53,439 nt of DNA from Acidobacteriota bacterium (lineage in GTDB: Bacteria > Acidobacteriota > Terriglobia > Bryobacterales > Bryobacteraceae). Both the position numbers and the translations under genes were made by a program. A model generated the notes under the pieces. That model was not told the DNA's origin, made no database searches, and saw only the letters and a list, made by a program, of their open reading frames with translations. The DNA lies in assembly GCA_016201205.1 (NCBI GenBank), contig JACQDF010000140.1, positions 1 to 53,439 on the forward strand, written 5' to 3'. This document shows positions 27,834-36,399 of the stretch, piece after piece; position 1 is the stretch's first letter, and each line of letters starts with the position of its first letter.

Positions 27834-29423
27834 TCAGCGGCGCCGGACGCCGCCCCAAGCTGATGGCAGTGTGCCGCCCAGCGAGCGATACACGCGGAAG
27901 TCCATCGCTTCGCCGCCGCTGCTCATCCCTTGCACGGAAACGCGCCACGTGCCGGGCTCCGGATTCTCAATGTGAAAGGATTCCTGGTTTATGGCTGGAG
28001 CATTATATCCGCTCCGGTCGCCGTAGGAGCCATAGTGTTTCCCGCTCGGGCTGACCAGATGCAGATCCAGGTCATGATTCCCGGCGTCCCAATCCAGCCG
28101 GATATCCAGCGCCTTGGAACCGTCCGGGACGGCCGTCAATTCGGTCCACCAGCCGGCCAGCGGCACGCTGCCGGTCCAGGTGGGCGAAACGGCGGGCGCG
28201 GCCGGCCTGGTGGAGGTTGTCGAGATAAAAGCCGGCGACGGAGGCCTCCCTCCATTGCAGTCGCCGTACGCCGAGCGGTTCGCGGACATAATCGGGCCCC
28301 GATATCCGTTGTGATCCGCCGGCGCCAGATCTTCCAGGGTGAATGGAATGCTTTGCGAGGAGATCGCGAACGACTTAGTCACCTGCACGTGCACGTGAGC
28401 GCCGAACGAGTAGCCGCTGTTGCCCGCGATCGCCAGCGCCTGCCCCTGCTCGACGCGTTCTCCATGCTGCACGCGGAAGGCGCCGCTTCTGAGGTGAGCG
28501 TAATGGCTGAACTCCCCGTCATCATGCTGAACAGTGATGTAATTGCCAAAAATCCGCCGGTGCGGCGTCTGTCCGAGCCCCAGGTCGAAGGTGAACGCGG
28601 TGCCCGCTTTCATCGCCACCACACACGCATTGCCGCGCGGTGCGATGTCGTAGGCGTGCAGCGTCGAGCCCCAGTGCGAATACATGCCGTAGGGCGGCTG
28701 GCTCAGGTGCCAGGCAGTGCCCGCGGGCATCGGCAGCCGGTATCCGCCGGTGGTGATCAGGAACCGCGCAGGCGCGCTCAGTTTCTCCGCGTTCTTGACG
28801 AAAACGACGTATTCGGCCGGCTTCAGCGTCCCCACGCGGGCCGTCATGCGGTTCGGCTCGAGGCTGAGCGGGAACAAGTGAGCGATGTAGCTCCAGCCGC
28901 CGCTCGGCGTATACTGCGCGACGTGCACGATGGATTCGCTGTTGAATCCGTCCCCTTCGATCACCAGTTCCGTCTCCTGCTCGCTGCGCTCTCTGGTGGC
29001 TACTCGCAGGATCTGCGGTGCGCCCCGATCCGTCTCGGCGGTGATTTGAAACGGCCGGGAGACGAGCACTTTGCCTCCGGCGGTGACACGAACGCTCCAC
29101 TGCCCCGGGCTCCTGGCCGGAGCAAATCCCCCGACCGGCAATTGCGTCAGGATGCACAGCGTGCGCGCGGGCGGCAGCTCTTCATAGGGCGCCGAGGCGG
29201 CGATGTTCCCACTCGGGTCGAGCCACTCGACGGCCAGCGTGTCTCCGGGGCGAATCTGCGAGACCAGCAACCGGAGGAACACCTGACGGGTGGATGCGGG
29301 GAACGACGTAGCCGTCTTAGTGATTTCGCACCCTTGTTCACTGGCGAAAACACCTAGATGCGCCTGCTGCACTTGTGCCGCTTGTCCCATCGAGCCCAGC
29401 AAAAGAGCGAAAAGCAAGCGCAT
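27834..29423 (-). CDS. M23-family peptidase (LytM-like), exported
   Basis: A 529-residue secreted protein. A signal peptide (about 1-17) is followed by an Ig-like N-terminal region to about residue 235. A LytM/M23 metallopeptidase domain comes next, with zinc-site motifs HAYD (H-x3-D) and HVHV (H-x-H) and SHYAHL between them. The C-terminal domain, about 110 residues (from about 420), resembles pre-peptidase C-terminal beta domains (LDIRLDWDAGNHDLDLHLVSP). M23 enzymes usually cut peptidoglycan cross-links or elastin-like peptides. The ATG at 29423 is preferred over a TTG at 29432. It converges with the M28 gene six bases away. Confidence 0.85.
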   Translation of the reverse strand: MRLLFALLLGSMGQAAQVQQAHLGVFASEQGCEITKTATSFPASTRQVFLRLLVSQIRPGDTLAVEWLDPSGNIAASAPYEELPPARTLCILTQLPVGGFAPARSPGQWSVRVTAGGKVLVSRPFQITAETDRGAPQILRVATRERSEQETELVIEGDGFNSESIVHVAQYTPSGGWSYIAHLFPLSLEPNRMTARVGTLKPAEYVVFVKNAEKLSAPARFLITTGGYRLPMPAGTAWHLSQPPYGMYSHWGSTLHAYDIAPRGNACVVAMKAGTAFTFDLGLGQTPHRRIFGNYITVQHDDGEFSHYAHLRSGAFRVQHGERVEQGQALAIAGNSGYSFGAHVHVQVTKSFAISSQSIPFTLEDLAPADHNGYRGPIMSANRSAYGDCNGGRPPSPAFISTTSTRPAAPAVSPTWTGSVPLAGWWTELTAVPDGSKALDIRLDWDAGNHDLDLHLVSPSGKHYGSYGDRSGYNAPAINQESFHIENPEPGTWRVSVQGMSSGGEAMDFRVYRSLGGTLPSAWGGVRRR

Positions 29424-29497
29424 GCACACCAAGACCGAAGGCTTCTATCGGCAGGGTTGCGGGAATTCGTGAGTGGTGTTTCGGGGGATGATCTTTT

Positions 29498-30067
29498 TCA
29501 CTTCGCCGTCCCTTTCACCCGGTCCATGTACTTGATCGCCTGAAGATCCAGCCGGATGGTGTCTCCCGTCTTGATAAATTGCGGCACCATCACCTCGACG
29601 CCGTTCTCGAGCCTGGCGGGCTTCCAGGTGTTGTCCTGCTGGTGCGCCGGGGGCGCCGTGTCCGCAATCCGTACCTCGACGATGTCCGGAAACAACACGC
29701 TGACCGGATTCCCGTCCAGAAACTCCACTTGTACGCGCATCTCGGGCTGCAAGAACTTCGCCTGTTCGCCAATCAGCGACGCCGGCGCCGAAACCTGCTC
29801 GTAGGTCTGGGGGTTCATGAAGCAGCACTCGTCGCCGTCCGCATACAGGAAATCCATCGGGCTCTTCTCGACCGGCAGGTCCTCCAGCCTCAAGTCGGCG
29901 CGGAAGCTGTGCTCCCAGTGGGTGCCGGTGGAAAGATTCCGCAGGTGTGCGTGCATCACGCCGCCCATCTTGCCTTGCCCCGGATGGTAATTGGCGGACA
30001 GCACCTTGTACACCTGGCCCTCAAACCGGATCACCATGCCCGTCCGCAGTTGCGAAGCCGCGACCAT
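29498..30067 (-). CDS. efp: Elongation factor P with Gln at the tip position
   Basis: Translation factor that relieves ribosome stalling at polyproline. The 189 residues form the three expected beta domains. The tip loop that normally reads PGKG (Lys34 in E. coli, modified by EpmA) reads PGQG here, so Gln31 occupies the modified position; the next Lys is residue 33. LRNLSTGT and KTGDTIRLD are typical EF-P blocks. No epmA, epmB or earP gene is in the window. The gene lies 74 bases downstream of nothing else on its strand and before the M23 gene. Confidence 0.92.
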   Translation of the reverse strand: MVAASQLRTGMVIRFEGQVYKVLSANYHPGQGKMGGVMHAHLRNLSTGTHWEHSFRADLRLEDLPVEKSPMDFLYADGDECCFMNPQTYEQVSAPASLIGEQAKFLQPEMRVQVEFLDGNPVSVLFPDIVEVRIADTAPPAHQQDNTWKPARLENGVEVMVPQFIKTGDTIRLDLQAIKYMDRVKGTAK

Positions 30068-30136
30068 CCTTCGTCCTCCCTCTCCAGTCTACCCTCCCCG
30101 CCGGCAAGGCAATCCCGGTGGTATGCTGAGTCCGCT

Positions 30137-31210
30137 ATGACCACCCGCCGCGATCTGATGACAGGTTCTCTGGCCGCCTCCGTTGCCATGGCCGCTGCTC
30201 CCAAACCGCCCAAGCGTTCCGTGATCGACGAGTATGACCCGGCCAACATCAAGCTCTCCCATCGCATGCCCATCCGCGGCATGTCCGATGACGACCTGCT
30301 GTTCCTTCAACAAATCGGCATCCGCTGGGCTCGCATCGAATTCGGAGAGGAGGCCTCCTACGACTACATGAAGGCCACCGTCGAGCGCCTGGCGCGTTTC
30401 AACATGAAGATCTACTCGGCCGTGCACCCCGCGTATCGCAACACCGACGTGCAACTCGGCCGCCCGCGCCGCGACCAGGTCATCCAAACCTACTGCACCT
30501 TCCTCGAGGATTGTGGCCGCTTGGGCATCCCCGTCTCCAACTACGACTGGCACCCGGCCAACACCTATACCACCGCGGAAATCCTCAGCGCCCGCCGGTA
30601 CAGGGCGCGCGAGTTCAAGCTCTCCGACTTCCGCTCGAAGGTGGAAAAGCAGGCCTTCGAGCGCGAGTACTCCGCCGAAGACATCTGGGGAACTTATACC
30701 TACTTCATGAAAGCGGTGCTGCCCGTCGCCGAGAAAGCCAATGTCAAACTTGCCCTCCATCCGGATGATCCGCCGCTGGCGAGAATGAACGGGGTCGCCA
30801 AGCTGTTTGTCCATTTCGACGGCTACAAACGAGCCGAGCAGATCGCAGGCTCGAGCAGACACTGGGGTCTCACCTTCTGCATCGGCACCTGGAGCGAGGG
30901 CGGCGATCAGATGGGCAAGGACGTCTTCGAGATGATCAGGGACTTCGGCGGCCGCGGCAAGATCCTGGACGTGCATTTCCGCAACGTCAGCGCTCCGCTG
31001 CCGCACTTCGTCGAAACCTTCCCCGACGACGGCTACATGGACATGTACCAGGTGATGAAAGCGCTGCGGCAGGTCAAGTTCAACGGCACGGCGGTGCCGG
31101 ACCACGTACCTGGTCTGGCCGGCGATTCCGGCATCCGCCGCGCCGGCACCGCCTATTGCATCGCCTGTATGCGATCGCTGCTGCGCCGCGCCAACGAGGA
31201 GGCCGGCTGA
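30137..31210 (+). CDS. Mannonate dehydratase-like TIM-barrel enzyme with Tat-like leader
   Basis: A 357-residue protein related to mannonate dehydratase (UxuA), which removes water from D-mannonate to form 2-keto-3-deoxygluconate in hexuronate breakdown. Support comes from the metal-site pattern LALHPDDPP (UxuA-like), FCIGTW, and DVHFRNV near 277, with the overall TIM-barrel spacing. Unlike cytoplasmic UxuA, it starts TRRDLMTGSLAASVAMAAAP, a twin-arginine-like leader, so export is possible. It may therefore be a sugar-phosphate isomerase-like relative with another substrate. It diverges from efp across 69 bases, and no ribosome site stands out before the ATG. Confidence 0.75.
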   Translation: MTTRRDLMTGSLAASVAMAAAPKPPKRSVIDEYDPANIKLSHRMPIRGMSDDDLLFLQQIGIRWARIEFGEEASYDYMKATVERLARFNMKIYSAVHPAYRNTDVQLGRPRRDQVIQTYCTFLEDCGRLGIPVSNYDWHPANTYTTAEILSARRYRAREFKLSDFRSKVEKQAFEREYSAEDIWGTYTYFMKAVLPVAEKANVKLALHPDDPPLARMNGVAKLFVHFDGYKRAEQIAGSSRHWGLTFCIGTWSEGGDQMGKDVFEMIRDFGGRGKILDVHFRNVSAPLPHFVETFPDDGYMDMYQVMKALRQVKFNGTAVPDHVPGLAGDSGIRRAGTAYCIACMRSLLRRANEEAG

Positions 31211-31447
31211 TGCGCGAACTCTTGCGGGAGCTAAGCGCTGTCATGCGGGTGGCGTTCTGGCCGCGGTGGTACTGGCTGTGCAGGAAGATCTGCGCCAGGA
31301 CCTCGGCAACGGTGACGGTGGAAGGCCGGGCAGCCCACCCATGACGGACTTCATCTATTGGTGTTGGACGAACAAGCCGGCTCCGGAGTGGTGAAAAAAG
31401 GAAACCTCCGGACGCCCCAATCAGTAAGAGAGAGCAGGAAGGTTGTT

Positions 31448-31942
31448 ATGAGCACGACATTCACTGCACTGCGATCCCTCGTCTACGCCAGCGGATTCGT
31501 TACCGTATGGGCGTGGCTTGTCCTCGGCCTGAGAAAGTTTGACGGCGATCTCGGCCTGCTGCCCGAATGGCTGGTGTTGCCGGGCATCCTCCTCATGGTC
31601 CTCGGCGCAACCCTTGCCTTGTCCAGCATCGCTCTATTCATTGCCTTGGGCCGCGGCACTCCGGCCCCGTTTGATGCGCCGCGACGCCTGGTAGCCGCCG
31701 GCCCCTTCCAGTGGGTCCGCAACCCGATGTATATCGGCGGCCTCGTTGTGCTGTCGGGGTTTGCCATGTTCCATCGCTCTCCCTCGATGCTCCTGTTCGC
31801 ATTCCTGTGGAGTTTTTTCGCTCACCTGCTTGTCATCCTGTACGAAGAACCCATCCTGCGGGAAAAATTCGGCCGCGAGTATGAAGATTATGTAGAGCGA
31901 GTGCCTCGATGGATACCCAGGCTGGGGACAAGCCGGAATTAG
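31448..31942 (+). CDS. Isoprenylcysteine carboxyl methyltransferase-family membrane protein
   Basis: A 164-residue membrane protein of the ICMT/PEMT family, SAM-dependent methyltransferases that act on membrane-associated substrates. The family signature is present: VRNPMYIGGL (SAM contact), and EEPILREKFGREYEDYVERVPRWIP at the C-terminus. About four helices precede and surround it. The ATG at 31448 follows AGGAAGG. The last 34 bases overlap the sigma factor gene, so expression is probably coupled. The substrate is unknown; bacteria lack prenylated CaaX proteins. Confidence 0.8.
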   Translation: MSTTFTALRSLVYASGFVTVWAWLVLGLRKFDGDLGLLPEWLVLPGILLMVLGATLALSSIALFIALGRGTPAPFDAPRRLVAAGPFQWVRNPMYIGGLVVLSGFAMFHRSPSMLLFAFLWSFFAHLLVILYEEPILREKFGREYEDYVERVPRWIPRLGTSRN

Positions 31943-32466
31943 ATGAGGCGGTACTCGGAGCGCGCTTTGCCGCCGGCGACCTCGCTGCCTTTGAAACTCT
32001 CTTCCGGCAGTATCAGCGTCCGGTCTACGCCTGGATCGTGCGCATCGTGCGCAATCCGGCGGCGGCCGAGGATCTGACCGTGGAGACCTTCTGGCGGATC
32101 TGGCGCTCACGACGCCGCTTCGATTCTTCGCGGCCGTTCGGCGCCTGGGCGCGCCGCGTGGCGACCCACGCGGCCATCGATCACCTGAAGACCGCGCGCG
32201 CCGAGGTCCAGTTGCCCGCCGTCCTCCCGTCGCCGGACGCCGCCGATGCCGCCGAGCGGCGCGAAATTCGCGATGCCGTTGCCGGCGCGTTCCGCTCGCT
32301 GCCTGCCAGGCTGCAAGCTGTCGCCACATTGGCGCTCATTGAAGAACTGCCTTACGAAGAAATCTCCGCCGCCACCGGGCATCCGATCGGCACTATCAAA
32401 ACGCGCGTCTTCCGCGCCGTCCGGCTCCTGCGCAAGAAACTCTCGAAATTGGGGATTCGACCATGA
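31909..32466 (+). CDS. ECF-type RNA polymerase sigma factor
   Basis: A 185-residue extracytoplasmic-function sigma factor. Region 2 (about 22-90) contains FETLFRQYQRPVYAWIVRIV and the core-binding AAAEDLTVETFWRIWRSR. Region 4 (about 125-180) carries the helix-turn-helix LPYEEISAATGHPIGTIKTRVFRAVRLLRKKL. The region-2 sequence, region spacing and length are normal for ECF factors. It overlaps an upstream methyltransferase gene and shares an ATGA overlap with a small membrane protein that may be its anti-sigma factor. Confidence 0.9.
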   Translation: MDTQAGDKPELDEAVLGARFAAGDLAAFETLFRQYQRPVYAWIVRIVRNPAAAEDLTVETFWRIWRSRRRFDSSRPFGAWARRVATHAAIDHLKTARAEVQLPAVLPSPDAADAAERREIRDAVAGAFRSLPARLQAVATLALIEELPYEEISAATGHPIGTIKTRVFRAVRLLRKKLSKLGIRP

Positions 32467-32666
32467 ATGAAAAAGACCTTCTGAAAAAGGCCCTGCCGCC
32501 ATGGCAAAACACCGCGCTCGAGCGCGATCTGTGGCCCGGTATGCTCCGCCGGCTCGACCAGGCGCCAGCCCGATGGCAGCGGTTTGACTGGGCGTTGATT
32601 GCCTTGCTTTTCGCCTGGTGCCTGTTCTTTCCGGAGCTGTTGCCACAACTGCTGTATCACCTCTAA
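32463..32666 (+). CDS. Small single-pass protein, possible anti-sigma factor
   Basis: A 67-residue protein: a soluble N-terminus of about 42 residues with PPWQNTALERDLWPGMLRRL, then one helix (about 43-63). The ATG overlaps the sigma factor stop (ATGA). Small membrane proteins coupled this way to ECF sigma factors are commonly anti-sigma factors, but it has no HxxxCxxC zinc motif and is very short. Role inferred from context only. Confidence 0.6.
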   Translation: MNEKDLLKKALPPWQNTALERDLWPGMLRRLDQAPARWQRFDWALIALLFAWCLFFPELLPQLLYHL

Positions 32667-32677
32667 TGGAGGCTTTT

Positions 32678-33085
32678 ATGAACCGACATTCCTACTTGCG
32701 CGCTTACATGGCCGGCGTGCTCGTGCCCACCTGGTTCCTGCTGTTTATCCTGATCAGCTTCATCCTGGCGCGTTTCGTGTACGGCTTGCCCATCCCCATC
32801 GAACGCGCAGCCGTCTTCCCGATGGCGATTGTGCCGAATCTGTGGGGCCTGTGGAACTTGCTGTATACGGCCTTCGAGCTGCACAGGCGCGTGTCGCTCG
32901 GCTGGTTTGGCGCGATCTTGCCCGCGCTCCTGATGCCCGCGGGAGTGGCTCTGGCGCATGCGCTGGATATCCCCTTCGTCTCGTTCACCCGTGCGGCGAT
33001 GGTGCTCCCCGTCGGCATGGCCGTCTACTACCTGGTTTGGAAGCACTTCGTTGGATTTCTGAACCGCGTTGTGGGACTCGGGTAG
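32678..33085 (+). CDS. Hypothetical four-helix membrane protein
   Basis: A 135-residue protein with four hydrophobic segments (about 12-35, 47-67, 75-95, 103-123) and no recognised family. GGAGG six bases before the ATG fixes the start, right after the putative anti-sigma gene. It is likely the last gene of the sigma factor operon and ends 24 bases before dnaJ on the other strand. Confidence 0.65.
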   Translation: MNRHSYLRAYMAGVLVPTWFLLFILISFILARFVYGLPIPIERAAVFPMAIVPNLWGLWNLLYTAFELHRRVSLGWFGAILPALLMPAGVALAHALDIPFVSFTRAAMVLPVGMAVYYLVWKHFVGFLNRVVGLG

Positions 33086-33109
33086 CGGCGGGCCATCCTG
33101 GCCGCATGA

Positions 33110-34231
33110 CTACATGAAATAGTCTTTGACTTTCTCGAAGATTCCCTTCTCCTTCGGCTCGTTCTCCTGGGGCAGGGTGTCCCGAAGCTGCTCGAGCAGC
33201 TTGCGCTGCTCGCGCGTCAGCTTCTCGGGAACCCGCACTTCAATATGCACCGTGAGGTCTCCGCGGCCGCTCGAGTTGAGGCGGGGCACGCCAAGGCCTT
33301 TCAGCCTGATGGTCGCGCCATGCTGCGAGGCTTCCGGGATCCTGACCGTGTGCAAGCCGTCGAAGGTGAGCAGATCGATTTCAGCCCCCAGGGCGGCCTG
33401 CCCGATGTTCACCGGCACGGTGCAGTGCAACTCGTCCTCGTGCCGCTCGAAGATCGGGTGGTCCTTCACTTTGATCACCACGTAGAGGTCCCCGGGAGGG
33501 CCGCCGCTCAGACCGGGCTGCCCTTCATTGGACAGCCGCAAGCGTGTATTGGTGTCGACTCCGGGAGGAATATTGATCTTGAGCTTCCGCTCGACGCGCT
33601 TGTAGCCTTCGCCCTTGCACTGCGAGCAGGCCCGGCGCACGATCTGCCCCCGGCCGCCGCATTGCGTGCAGGTGCGGCGAATGGTGAGGAATCCCTGCTG
33701 GAAAACGGCCTCGCCGCGTCCGTGGCACGTGGGGCAGGCGGACATGCCGCCCGGCTCGGCACCGCTTGTGCTGCACCGGCTGCACGCTTCCAGCTTCGGA
33801 ATGATCAGCTCGGCGGTCTTGCCTTCGATGACCTCCTCTAACTGGATATCGAGATCGAACCGCAAATCCTCGCCACGCTGCACGCGATGCCGGCGCTGGC
33901 CGCCGCCGCCGAACAGATCGCCGAATCCGAAGAAATCCCCAAGAATATCGCTGAAGTCGGCGAAGATGGAAGGATCAAACCCTGGTGCGCCGCCCATTTG
34001 CACGCCCTGGTGTCCGTAACGGTCATAGGCGGCTCGCTTTTGTGGATCGCTCAGCACGCTGTAGGCTTCGGCGGCCTCTTTGAATCTCTCTTCTGCTTCC
34101 TGGTTTCCCGGGTTGCGGTCCGGATGATGTTGAAGAGCAAGCTTGCGATAGGCGCTTTTCAAGCTCTGCTCGTCGGCGTCGCGGTTGACGCCGAGAACCT
34201 CGTAATAGTCTCGCTTCGCGCCGGCCATCAT
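33110..34231 (-). CDS. dnaJ: Chaperone protein DnaJ
   Basis: Type I Hsp40 co-chaperone of DnaK, about 373 residues. It has a J domain (about 5-70) with HPD in LQHHPDRNP, a Gly/Phe-rich linker, and a zinc-finger domain (about 140-205) with four Cys-rich repeats: CSRCSTSG, CPTCHGRG, CTQCGGRG, CSQCKGEG. The first deviates from the CxxCxGxG pattern in one Gly. The C-terminal substrate-binding domains follow. The frame opens with a GTG at 34243 right after grpE; ATG codons at 34231 and 34228 with nearby GGA/AGGA are more likely starts. Third gene of hrcA-grpE-dnaJ; dnaK is not in the window. Confidence 0.93.
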   Translation of the reverse strand: MMAGAKRDYYEVLGVNRDADEQSLKSAYRKLALQHHPDRNPGNQEAEERFKEAAEAYSVLSDPQKRAAYDRYGHQGVQMGGAPGFDPSIFADFSDILGDFFGFGDLFGGGGQRRHRVQRGEDLRFDLDIQLEEVIEGKTAELIIPKLEACSRCSTSGAEPGGMSACPTCHGRGEAVFQQGFLTIRRTCTQCGGRGQIVRRACSQCKGEGYKRVERKLKINIPPGVDTNTRLRLSNEGQPGLSGGPPGDLYVVIKVKDHPIFERHEDELHCTVPVNIGQAALGAEIDLLTFDGLHTVRIPEASQHGATIRLKGLGVPRLNSSGRGDLTVHIEVRVPEKLTREQRKLLEQLRDTLPQENEPKEKGIFEKVKDYFM

Positions 34232-34243
34232 GTCCTGTTCCAC

Positions 34244-34834
34244 TTAGGGGCGCACCGCCACCCGAACCATCGCGGGACGAAGAAGTCTGCCTTTGAAGTG
34301 ATATCCCCGCTGGTGCTCTTCCAGAATGGCGCCCTCCGGATGCTCCTCGTCCTGCACCTTGTCCACCGCATGATGCAGGTTCGGATCGAATGTTTGTCCC
34401 CCCGTTTCAATCGGTTCCAGGCCAAGTTTCTTTAGGGTTTCAAGCAGCCGCTGGCAGATCAGCTCGATGCCACGCGCGTACTCCTTGTCGGCGCTTTCCA
34501 TCCTGAGAGCCCTCTCGAAGTCATCGAGGACGGGAAGAATCGCGCGCACGGCCTCCATGCTCGCAAATTCCAGGATTTCGAATTTCTCGCGCTCGGCGCG
34601 CTTGCGGGCGTTCTCGAATTCGGCCTGCCGGCGTAGCAGCCGGTCATGAAGGTCAGCCTTCTCCGCGGCCAGACGGTCGCGCTCGGCCGTGATCGCTTGC
34701 AGTTGCCCGGCCGTATCCGCCACCGGAGTTGAATCCGGCGGCCGATCGGATTGTGCAATAGCCCCAGGAGAACCGTTCCCCTCTTCTTCGACTCCGACGG
34801 CGCTGGAGCCGGAGATATTCTTCTCTTCTTGCAT
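34244..34834 (-). CDS. grpE: Nucleotide exchange factor GrpE
   Basis: Releases ADP from DnaK. The 196-residue protein starts with an acidic, disordered stretch (1-45). A long coiled coil follows (about 45-95, with AEFENARKRAEREK), then a four-helix bundle and the C-terminal beta-wing domain ending FKGRLLRPAMVRVAV, typical of GrpE. It lies between hrcA (64 bases upstream) and dnaJ (adjacent). Confidence 0.93.
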   Translation of the reverse strand: MQEEKNISGSSAVGVEEEGNGSPGAIAQSDRPPDSTPVADTAGQLQAITAERDRLAAEKADLHDRLLRRQAEFENARKRAEREKFEILEFASMEAVRAILPVLDDFERALRMESADKEYARGIELICQRLLETLKKLGLEPIETGGQTFDPNLHHAVDKVQDEEHPEGAILEEHQRGYHFKGRLLRPAMVRVAVRP

Positions 34835-34898
34835 AATTTCAGCCTAACAAAATTCCTGATCAGCGCCTCGAAAACGCGGGGAATCGACGCCGGAGGCT

Positions 34899-35945
34899 TT
34901 ATGGCTCCGGCGATTGGAGCGCCTGGCCGACGTGATAGACGGCGGACATCACGCGCTCGTAATTCATTCGCAGAGGACCCAGGACAGCGATCTTCGCCGC
35001 CAGCCCTCCGGGCAGATTCACCGTGAATCCGATGAGCGAAAGCTCTCCCATGCTGGGATGGACCTCGGCCAGCCCGACTTGCACCGCCACGTCTCCGGTG
35101 GGTTCCAGGAAGCGGTCCAGCAGCTCGAGGATGCGCTGCTTTTCTTCCAACGTCCGAAACAGCTCGCGCATCTTCTCGCGCGTCAGGTGGAGATCAACCC
35201 CCACCAGGTTCGACGCCCCTTCGGTGTGCAGCGTGGGCTTCAGCCCGATGTCCAGCAGGCCTTTCTGCACCAGCATCGTGAGCCGTTGGAGCATATGGTC
35301 GTAGACCACACGCTCCTCCTCCAGCCTCTGCCCCAATTCGCGCTGGATCGCGGAGACCGTCCAGCCGCAAAAGTTCGCATGAAGGAAATTCCGGATGGAC
35401 GCCAGTTCATCCTGGCTGATGTCCCGCTCGAGGGAAACAACCTTATCCCGCACCACGCGGTCCCGCGTCACCACCACCATGAGCACGCGGCGGTCCGCCA
35501 GCGCCACCAGCTCGACCTGGTCCAGGATCTGGTTGGCCGTCGGAATCGCGGCCACGATCCCCATGTTCCTCGAGATCTCGGTGAGCACGTGCGACGACCG
35601 CTCGACCCTGGCTTCCATCGAGTCCAGGCGGCAAATCTGGTGGCGCAGCCGGCTCGCCTCAGCCGAAACCGAGCGCGATACCTGAACGCTCTGGACATAC
35701 TCCTGAATGCCCTTGGCCGTCGGCACGCGGCCGGCGGAGGTGTGTGGCTGCGAGAGATACCCCTCTTCGCTCAAGTCCGCCATGACATTGCGGATAGATG
35801 CCGGGCTAAGCCTGCTCGTCCCTTGCCTGGAGATCGTCCGCGATGCAACCGGCTCGCCGATTTCGATATAGGCATGAACGATGGACTGAAGAATCTCAGC
35901 CGACCGTTGCGGCAACGAAGATCTGGTGGAACCTCCGAGCCTCAT
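34899..35945 (-). CDS. hrcA: Heat-inducible transcription repressor HrcA
   Basis: Repressor that binds CIRCE operators of heat-shock genes, with GroEL as cofactor. The 348 residues have an N-terminal winged helix (1-75; PASIRNVMADLSEEGYLSQPHTSAGRVPT is the family hallmark) and the GAF-like effector domain. First gene of hrcA-grpE-dnaJ. A CIRCE is visible before groES in this window but none was found before hrcA itself, so this operon may not be self-repressed. The start follows GAGAGG. Confidence 0.94.
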   Translation of the reverse strand: MRLGGSTRSSLPQRSAEILQSIVHAYIEIGEPVASRTISRQGTSRLSPASIRNVMADLSEEGYLSQPHTSAGRVPTAKGIQEYVQSVQVSRSVSAEASRLRHQICRLDSMEARVERSSHVLTEISRNMGIVAAIPTANQILDQVELVALADRRVLMVVVTRDRVVRDKVVSLERDISQDELASIRNFLHANFCGWTVSAIQRELGQRLEEERVVYDHMLQRLTMLVQKGLLDIGLKPTLHTEGASNLVGVDLHLTREKMRELFRTLEEKQRILELLDRFLEPTGDVAVQVGLAEVHPSMGELSLIGFTVNLPGGLAAKIAVLGPLRMNYERVMSAVYHVGQALQSPEP

Positions 35946-36005
35946 GAACAGCCAAACCTCTCTTGTTCTCGTCTTCTCAGGTCTTTTCGAGGACCTTCAA
36001 ACTTC

Positions 36006-36034
36006 ATTCTAGGCTATTGAAACCAAAGGGTCAA
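36006..36034 (-). promoter_or_regulatory. Sigma-70-type promoter of hrcA-grpE-dnaJ
   Basis: On the minus strand TTGACC (36034-36029) and TAGAAT (36011-36006) are separated by exactly 17 bases, matching the consensus at five of six positions each except one more at the -35. Transcription would begin near 35999, about 55 bases before the hrcA ATG. Confidence 0.7.
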
Positions 36035-36041
36035 GACGAAG

Positions 36042-36127
36042 CAACGTCCGGAACGCCGGAAACTCTCCGAGAATCCTGCGGGCCTCACCCCGAGGTTATG
36101 CTGATAGTCCGGCGTCTCGGGGTCCAA
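36042..36127 (+). repeat. Mosaic duplicate of the 3' end of the TPR gene
   Basis: This 86-base stretch is made of three consecutive pieces that also occur, in the same order and direction, at 38954-38977 (one mismatch), 39037-39061 (exact, 25 bases) and 39295-39332 (exact, 38 bases). The intervening 59 and 233 bases are deleted. It is a collapsed copy of the junction region at the other edge of the attC array. Confidence 0.85.
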
Positions 36128-36135
36128 GACTGAGA

Positions 36136-36321
36136 CTACCTCTTGATTCTTCCCGCGAGTCCCAAGACGAGGAGAGCGAACCCAACGCCCAATGCAAACC
36201 CGCTCCCGGATAACCCGACAGCGTCAACGCTTCTCACATTGTGAGAAAAACGAAACAGACCACTGACTCCAAGAAAGAAGAGAAGCCCAGCCAAGGGGAA
36301 GACACGTCTTAGGCGTTCCAT
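36136..36321 (-). CDS. Small two-helix membrane protein
   Basis: A 61-residue protein with two hydrophobic segments (about 8-24 and 38-58) and a basic C-terminus. No family was recognised. AAGGGAG nine bases before the ATG supports translation. It lies between the mosaic repeat and the last attC-like hairpin, so it may be a further captured gene, but no recombination site of its own was found. Confidence 0.55.
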   Translation of the reverse strand: MERLRRVFPLAGLLFFLGVSGLFRFSHNVRSVDAVGLSGSGFALGVGFALLVLGLAGRIKR

Positions 36322-36399
36322 GATTGCTCCCTTTCTATTTCGGTGCAGCGTCCATCCTTCGAAGATCGGTCGCGATGTTCTCCGTTATGGCTGAGCCGT

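Noticed and set aside
31210..31344. A 44-codon frame starting at the overlap with the mannonate dehydratase-like gene stop
   Set aside because: It has an ATGA-type overlap, but the composition is odd, no family is recognised and no conserved neighbour uses it. The 237 bases to the next gene show nothing else I can support.
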